From NCBI GenBank assembly GCA_965221345.1, contig CBDCSD010000002.1, positions 124,001 to 188,000 on the forward strand: DNA of 64,000 nucleotides, written 5' to 3'. Numbering within the stretch: the first letter of the stretch is position 1; every line of letters begins with the position of its first letter. Shown one piece after another: positions 60,595-64,000 of the stretch. Under the pieces are notes generated by a model. The model saw only the letters and a program-made list of their open reading frames with translations. It was not told the origin of the DNA and searched no databases. The DNA comes from Bin5 sp965221345. Its GTDB lineage: Bacteria; Chloroflexota; Anaerolineae; Caldilineales; Caldilineaceae. A program made the position numbers and the translations under genes.

Positions 60595-61731
60595 GTGAGA
60601 ATTACAGCCATCGAGACGATCGCCCTGGTCGATCCGGGTAAAGCGTGGGAGACGGTGGTGCGGGTCCATACCGACGAGGGCATAAGTGGTATCGGACAGG
60701 CGGAGTCGCCGTCGCTTGTGATCGAGGCCATTATTCGCTGTGACGGCGGGCTGGAGGAGTTATTGCGCGGGGAAGACCCGCTGCAAGTGGAGCGCCTGTG
60801 GCAGAAGATGTATGCAGCTACAGGGCTGTTTGGCCGGCGCGGTGTCACCATTGCCGCGATCGGCGCGGTGGAGACGGCGCTGTGGGACATTGCGGGCCAG
60901 GCGCTTGGCAAGCCTGTGTGTGAACTGATCTGGCAGGCTTGCTGCACGGTGACGGAATCGAGCGAGATCAAGGAGAAGGTGAGACCGTACGCCACGGTAT
61001 ACCCGCCGGGGGAAGACGTGGGCGAGATTGTCGAACGTTTTACACTGGCCAGGGAACGCGGCTTTCGGGCGATGAAACTGGAGGAGTGGCCGGGCGGCTT
61101 TTCGCATGTCAGCATACAACGGGACGTGGAAGTCGTGCGGGCGGCACGCGTGACGATTGGCGAGGAGCGTGATCTGTTGATCGACGTGCAGAACCGCTGG
61201 TCTGAGGTGGGGCAAGCGCTCGACTCAATCCGGGCGATCGAAGAGTTCAGACCGTTTTTTGTCGAGGCGCCGCTGCCGGCTGACAACCTTGCCGGTCTGG
61301 CCCGGCTGGCCGATGCCGTGGACACGCGTATCGCGGTGGGCGACTGGGGGTTTACGACTCGATTCGAGTTCGAGGAGATCATGGAGAAGGGGCGGGTGGA
61401 CGTGGTTCAGCCCAGTTCGGTCCGCTCCGGGGGCATACGGGAAATTACTCGCATCGCCGAGGCTGCCTATCGCCGTGGACTGATATGCGTGCCTCATGCC
61501 TGGTGCCATATGGTCGGGGTCGCAGCGGAGATCCATCTGGCCGCGGTGTTGCCCAATATGCCCTACTTCGAGATGCCGATCGCATTCCCTGATTCGCCGA
61601 TTATCTCGGAGTTGCTCCTGCCCGCGGTCGAGGTGGACGAAGATGGTCTGATCGAGGTCCCCAAGCGGCCGGGGCTGGGCTTTGCCCTGAATGAAGAGGT
61701 AGTGGAGCAGTTTCGGGTGGCGCCGCATTGA
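60595..61731 (+). CDS. Enolase-superfamily enzyme (mandelate racemase/muconate lactonizing type), probable sugar-acid dehydratase
   Basis: 378 residues from GTG at 60595, 10 bases behind GGGAG; a TTG at 60586 is too close to that site. The capping domain ends near residue 125 and the barrel carries MKLEEW (Lys), LIDVQNRW (metal Asp), FFVEAPLP (metal Glu), AVGDWGFTT (third ligand, Asp instead of the usual Glu) and VCVPHAW (catalytic His). The family removes a proton next to a carboxylate; sugar-acid dehydration is the best guess. It follows the propeller genes and precedes a ThDP enzyme, hinting at an aldonate-type pathway. Confidence 0.85.
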   Translation: MRITAIETIALVDPGKAWETVVRVHTDEGISGIGQAESPSLVIEAIIRCDGGLEELLRGEDPLQVERLWQKMYAATGLFGRRGVTIAAIGAVETALWDIAGQALGKPVCELIWQACCTVTESSEIKEKVRPYATVYPPGEDVGEIVERFTLARERGFRAMKLEEWPGGFSHVSIQRDVEVVRAARVTIGEERDLLIDVQNRWSEVGQALDSIRAIEEFRPFFVEAPLPADNLAGLARLADAVDTRIAVGDWGFTTRFEFEEIMEKGRVDVVQPSSVRSGGIREITRIAEAAYRRGLICVPHAWCHMVGVAAEIHLAAVLPNMPYFEMPIAFPDSPIISELLLPAVEVDEDGLIEVPKRPGLGFALNEEVVEQFRVAPH

Positions 61732-61883
61732 GCGTTTGGACTGTAACGCGGGTAGTTATGCGCGATAGCCTGTGATATTCGTGCGCCAGAATCAGGGAAT
61801 GTCGCGGGCAGTAGAGTGAGGTCTTTTCTCTCTCCTCCTTCCTCCTTCCTCCATTCTTCTTCTTCCCATGTGGAGACAGACCG

Positions 61884-63551
61884 ATGGCAAGGATGTCGGC
61901 GGCACAGGCACTGATCCAGTCGCTGCGGGCGCAGGACGTGGACACGATTTTCGGGATTATCTCGAGCCACACGATGGAGATTTTCGACGCGCTCTACGAC
62001 CACCAGGACGCCATCCGCTTCATCAGCGCCCGCCATGAACAGGCGGCGGCGATGATGGCGGACGGGTACGCCAGGGTGACGGGCAAGCCAGGCATTTGTC
62101 TGACAAGTACGGGGCCGGGCGCGGCCAACTCCATGGGTGGCATCGGGGAGGCATATTCTGCATCTTCAGCAGTTCTGACCATCACGAGCACGGCCGAAGA
62201 GCCGTTGTACGAGCGCGGTCTGGGCACAATGCACGAGACCAAGGACCAGCTGGGCATGCTCTCGACGTTGACCCAGGACAGTGTCCATATCGGTCGACCG
62301 CAGGAGACACCGGAGCGGATCAGGGAGGCGTTTGAGCGGTTCCACAGCCGGCGCCCGCGCCCGATAGCGATAGAGATACCGGCAGATATACAAGGTCAGG
62401 AAGCGGACATGCGCATACCGGAGCCGGTCCGGACTGTGGCGCCGGCGGCAGATCCGGCCGCGGTCGAGACGGCTGCGGGCATTTTGTTGGCAGGCAGACG
62501 GGTGGGCGTGCTGGCGGGGACGGGCGTACACCGCTCCGGAGCGGGCCGGGAGCTTACGCGCCTGGTGGAGAGTCTTGGCATTCCGGTATTCACCACGGCC
62601 AACGGCAAGGGCGCGATCGCTGAAGATCACCCGCTGAGCCTGGGCATGTATGGCGGCGAGTACAATTTCCCACCTGGGGGGCTTGAAGATCCGCGCCAGA
62701 CTTTCGCCGATAGTTTGGACGTTCTTCTGGTCGTCGGCTCCAGCCTTTCCTACTTCAGAGCAAAGTCGCAGGGACTCTGTCAGCCACCCCACTTGATTCA
62801 TCTGGACATTGACTGCGAGCCGATAGGCAAATGGTATGCCGCTGAGGTACGTCTGGTCGGTGACGCGAGAATGGTGCTGGAGCAACTCAATACAGTGCTG
62901 GCGGACGGGACTGGTCCCGGCGACGCCGCTGACGGGTTGGAGGCTAGTTTCGCCGGCGAGATCAGGGAGGTCCGGGAGAGAATCCGGGAGTACAAACGGC
63001 AGACCATGCCAAACGAGACGAAGATCATGGAGGCTATCCGGGCGGTGGCGGCCCGGGACGCGGTATTTGTCGGCGATGTCGGGATCTGCAACCACCGCGG
63101 GGCCAACTACTGTTTGGAGATTTACGAGCAGCGGAGCTATGTCGCGCCTGCGTGGGGCGGCTTGGGGTTTGGATTGCCGGCCGCGGCCGGCGCCAAGGCG
63201 GGCATACCAGACCGACAGGTTATATGTATCACCGGCGACGGCGGATTTCAGTTCAATATCCAGGAATTGGGCAGTTGCGTGCAGTATGGGCTGCGACCGG
63301 TCGTCCTCGTTTTCAATGACAGCGCCTGGGGGCTATTGCGCTACTACCAGAAGAACCGAGGCAACGGGCGCTACATTGCCAGCGACCTGCGTAACCCGGA
63401 TTTCTCCAGGTTGGCTGAGGCCTACGGCGCCCGCGGCGTGCAGGTCGCGTCGTTGCCAGAGTTGGTTCAGGCGTTGAAGGCGGCGCTGGAAGCCGAGACC
63501 ATTACGGTAATCGACGTAAAGACGCCCGACGGTTTTGCCAACTTCAGGTAG
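61884..63551 (+). CDS. Thiamine-diphosphate-dependent enzyme, acetolactate synthase-like
   Basis: 555 residues with the three-domain ThDP fold. ThDP-activating Glu in ARHEQAAAMMADGYARV; central domain (AGRRVGVLAGTGVHRSG, TTANGKGAIAEDHPLS); ThDP/Mg motif ITGDGGFQFNIQELG through VFNDSAWG. It is close in layout to the IlvB/sulfoacetaldehyde/benzoylformate group but the substrate cannot be read from the sequence; no ilvN follows. In this operon it may ligate or cleave a 2-keto acid made by the dehydratase upstream. GGAG stands 11 bases before the ATG, downstream of a long pyrimidine tract (61822-61867). Confidence 0.85.
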   Translation: MARMSAAQALIQSLRAQDVDTIFGIISSHTMEIFDALYDHQDAIRFISARHEQAAAMMADGYARVTGKPGICLTSTGPGAANSMGGIGEAYSASSAVLTITSTAEEPLYERGLGTMHETKDQLGMLSTLTQDSVHIGRPQETPERIREAFERFHSRRPRPIAIEIPADIQGQEADMRIPEPVRTVAPAADPAAVETAAGILLAGRRVGVLAGTGVHRSGAGRELTRLVESLGIPVFTTANGKGAIAEDHPLSLGMYGGEYNFPPGGLEDPRQTFADSLDVLLVVGSSLSYFRAKSQGLCQPPHLIHLDIDCEPIGKWYAAEVRLVGDARMVLEQLNTVLADGTGPGDAADGLEASFAGEIREVRERIREYKRQTMPNETKIMEAIRAVAARDAVFVGDVGICNHRGANYCLEIYEQRSYVAPAWGGLGFGLPAAAGAKAGIPDRQVICITGDGGFQFNIQELGSCVQYGLRPVVLVFNDSAWGLLRYYQKNRGNGRYIASDLRNPDFSRLAEAYGARGVQVASLPELVQALKAALEAETITVIDVKTPDGFANFR

Positions 63552-63639
63552 GCTGGATGCAACGCATCTGACGAAGATACGAATATCTTATGGCTTCTGG
63601 CCACTTGCTGCTGCCCAGGTAGAGAGGGGGTAAACGCTA

Positions 63640-64000
63640 ATGCAAGGGAAACTGACCTGCGGGTTGATCGGCTTGTCACAGGGCTGGTATGCCAATCTGT
63701 TTGCGACGGAACTGGTGGCGATGAAGGATGTTGAGTTGGTTGGCGTTTGCGATCTTGGCAAAAGCCGGGACTACGTTCTGGACTGCATCGGCATGGGCGC
63801 GGAGGAGTTTGCGGCCAAGTTCGAGACTGTCCTCTACCATGATGCCGCCGACCTGCTCGACCACGATCTTGACTTCGTGGTGGTGGCGAGCGAGATCGGA
63901 GAACATTGCGAAAACAGCTGCCAGGCGCTTGAAGCGGGCGCACATGTCTTTGCTTGCAAGCCGTTCAGCTTCATCGCCGATGAGGTGCGGCAGGCCATGC
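63640..64000 (+). CDS. Gfo/Idh/MocA-family oxidoreductase, N-terminal part (3' end outside window)
   Basis: 120 codons to the window end. Rossmann start LTCGLIGLSQGWYANLFA, VELVGVCDLG after strand 2, FVVVASEIGEHCENSCQALEAGAHVFACKPF (the family's ALEAGKHVxCEKP variant with Cys before Lys) are the NAD(P)-binding and catalytic-Lys marks of sugar dehydrogenases. GAGAGGGGG stands 9 bases before the ATG. It continues the sugar-acid operon and would oxidise a sugar or inositol-like compound. Confidence 0.9.
   Translation, partial: MQGKLTCGLIGLSQGWYANLFATELVAMKDVELVGVCDLGKSRDYVLDCIGMGAEEFAAKFETVLYHDAADLLDHDLDFVVVASEIGEHCENSCQALEAGAHVFACKPFSFIADEVRQAM

Overview
The window looks like a chromosomal segment of a Chloroflexota bacterium, most likely from the Caldilineae/Anaerolineae side. 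The pointers are high-GC core genes, Tat-signal ABC sugar-binding proteins with paired MalF/MalG-type permeases and no local ATPase, many Thr/Pro-rich lipoproteins, a CARDB-repeat protease, and enolase-superfamily/ThDP/Gfo-Idh-MocA sugar-acid genes. This placement is an inference from gene content; no rRNA or marker tree was available.

Layout. 1-3200: the end of a DNA methyltransferase, lipoyl synthase (lipA), and an O-antigen-ligase-type membrane protein. 3200-12600: an accessory island whose genes read as more AT-rich than their surroundings. It holds an OLD-like AAA ATPase/Toprim nuclease, a PIN-domain protein, a small membrane protein, a lipoprotein and a DUF5677 protein. Each is fenced off by tips of one decayed IS3-family element (copies A-F), and the island ends in a HigB/HigA-ImmA toxin-antitoxin pair. 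12700-14700: an orphan phage terminase pair behind a 10-bp tandem repeat and a near-consensus promoter that predicts a leaderless mRNA. 15100-21940: an NAD-linked formate dehydrogenase locus (NuoE/NuoF-type fusion, Fe-S subunit, catalytic subunit, FdhD). The catalytic gene is one selenoprotein reading frame with an in-frame TGA followed by a bacterial SECIS hairpin; toxin-antitoxin genes have settled between the operon genes.

22176-29864: one 2562-residue secreted subtilisin with about 15 CARDB repeats, followed by a convergent lipoprotein. 31064-37986: two sugar ABC importers (two binding proteins, four permeases). 38373-44136: an MFS exporter, a housekeeping block (dgkA-like, ybeY, obg, nadD) and an S41 protease lacking its catalytic lysine. 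44756-52666: an iron/metal region with ferritin, a cation diffusion facilitator, an FTR1 iron permease carrying a one-base frameshift in a G4 run, and an EfeO/imelysin-like lipoprotein. Next come a candidate 108-nt small RNA with its own promoter and terminator, a DUF72 protein and an ammonium transporter.

56626-64000: a catabolic operon on the + strand with a beta-sandwich protein, two tandem beta-propeller glycosidase-like paralogues, an enolase-superfamily dehydratase, a ThDP enzyme and the start of a Gfo/Idh/MocA oxidoreductase, which together suggest uptake-linked degradation of an unusual sugar or sugar acid. The items most worth checking are the selenoprotein annotation, the IS-punctuated island with two shared internal-deletion classes, the orphan terminase cassette and the candidate sRNA.
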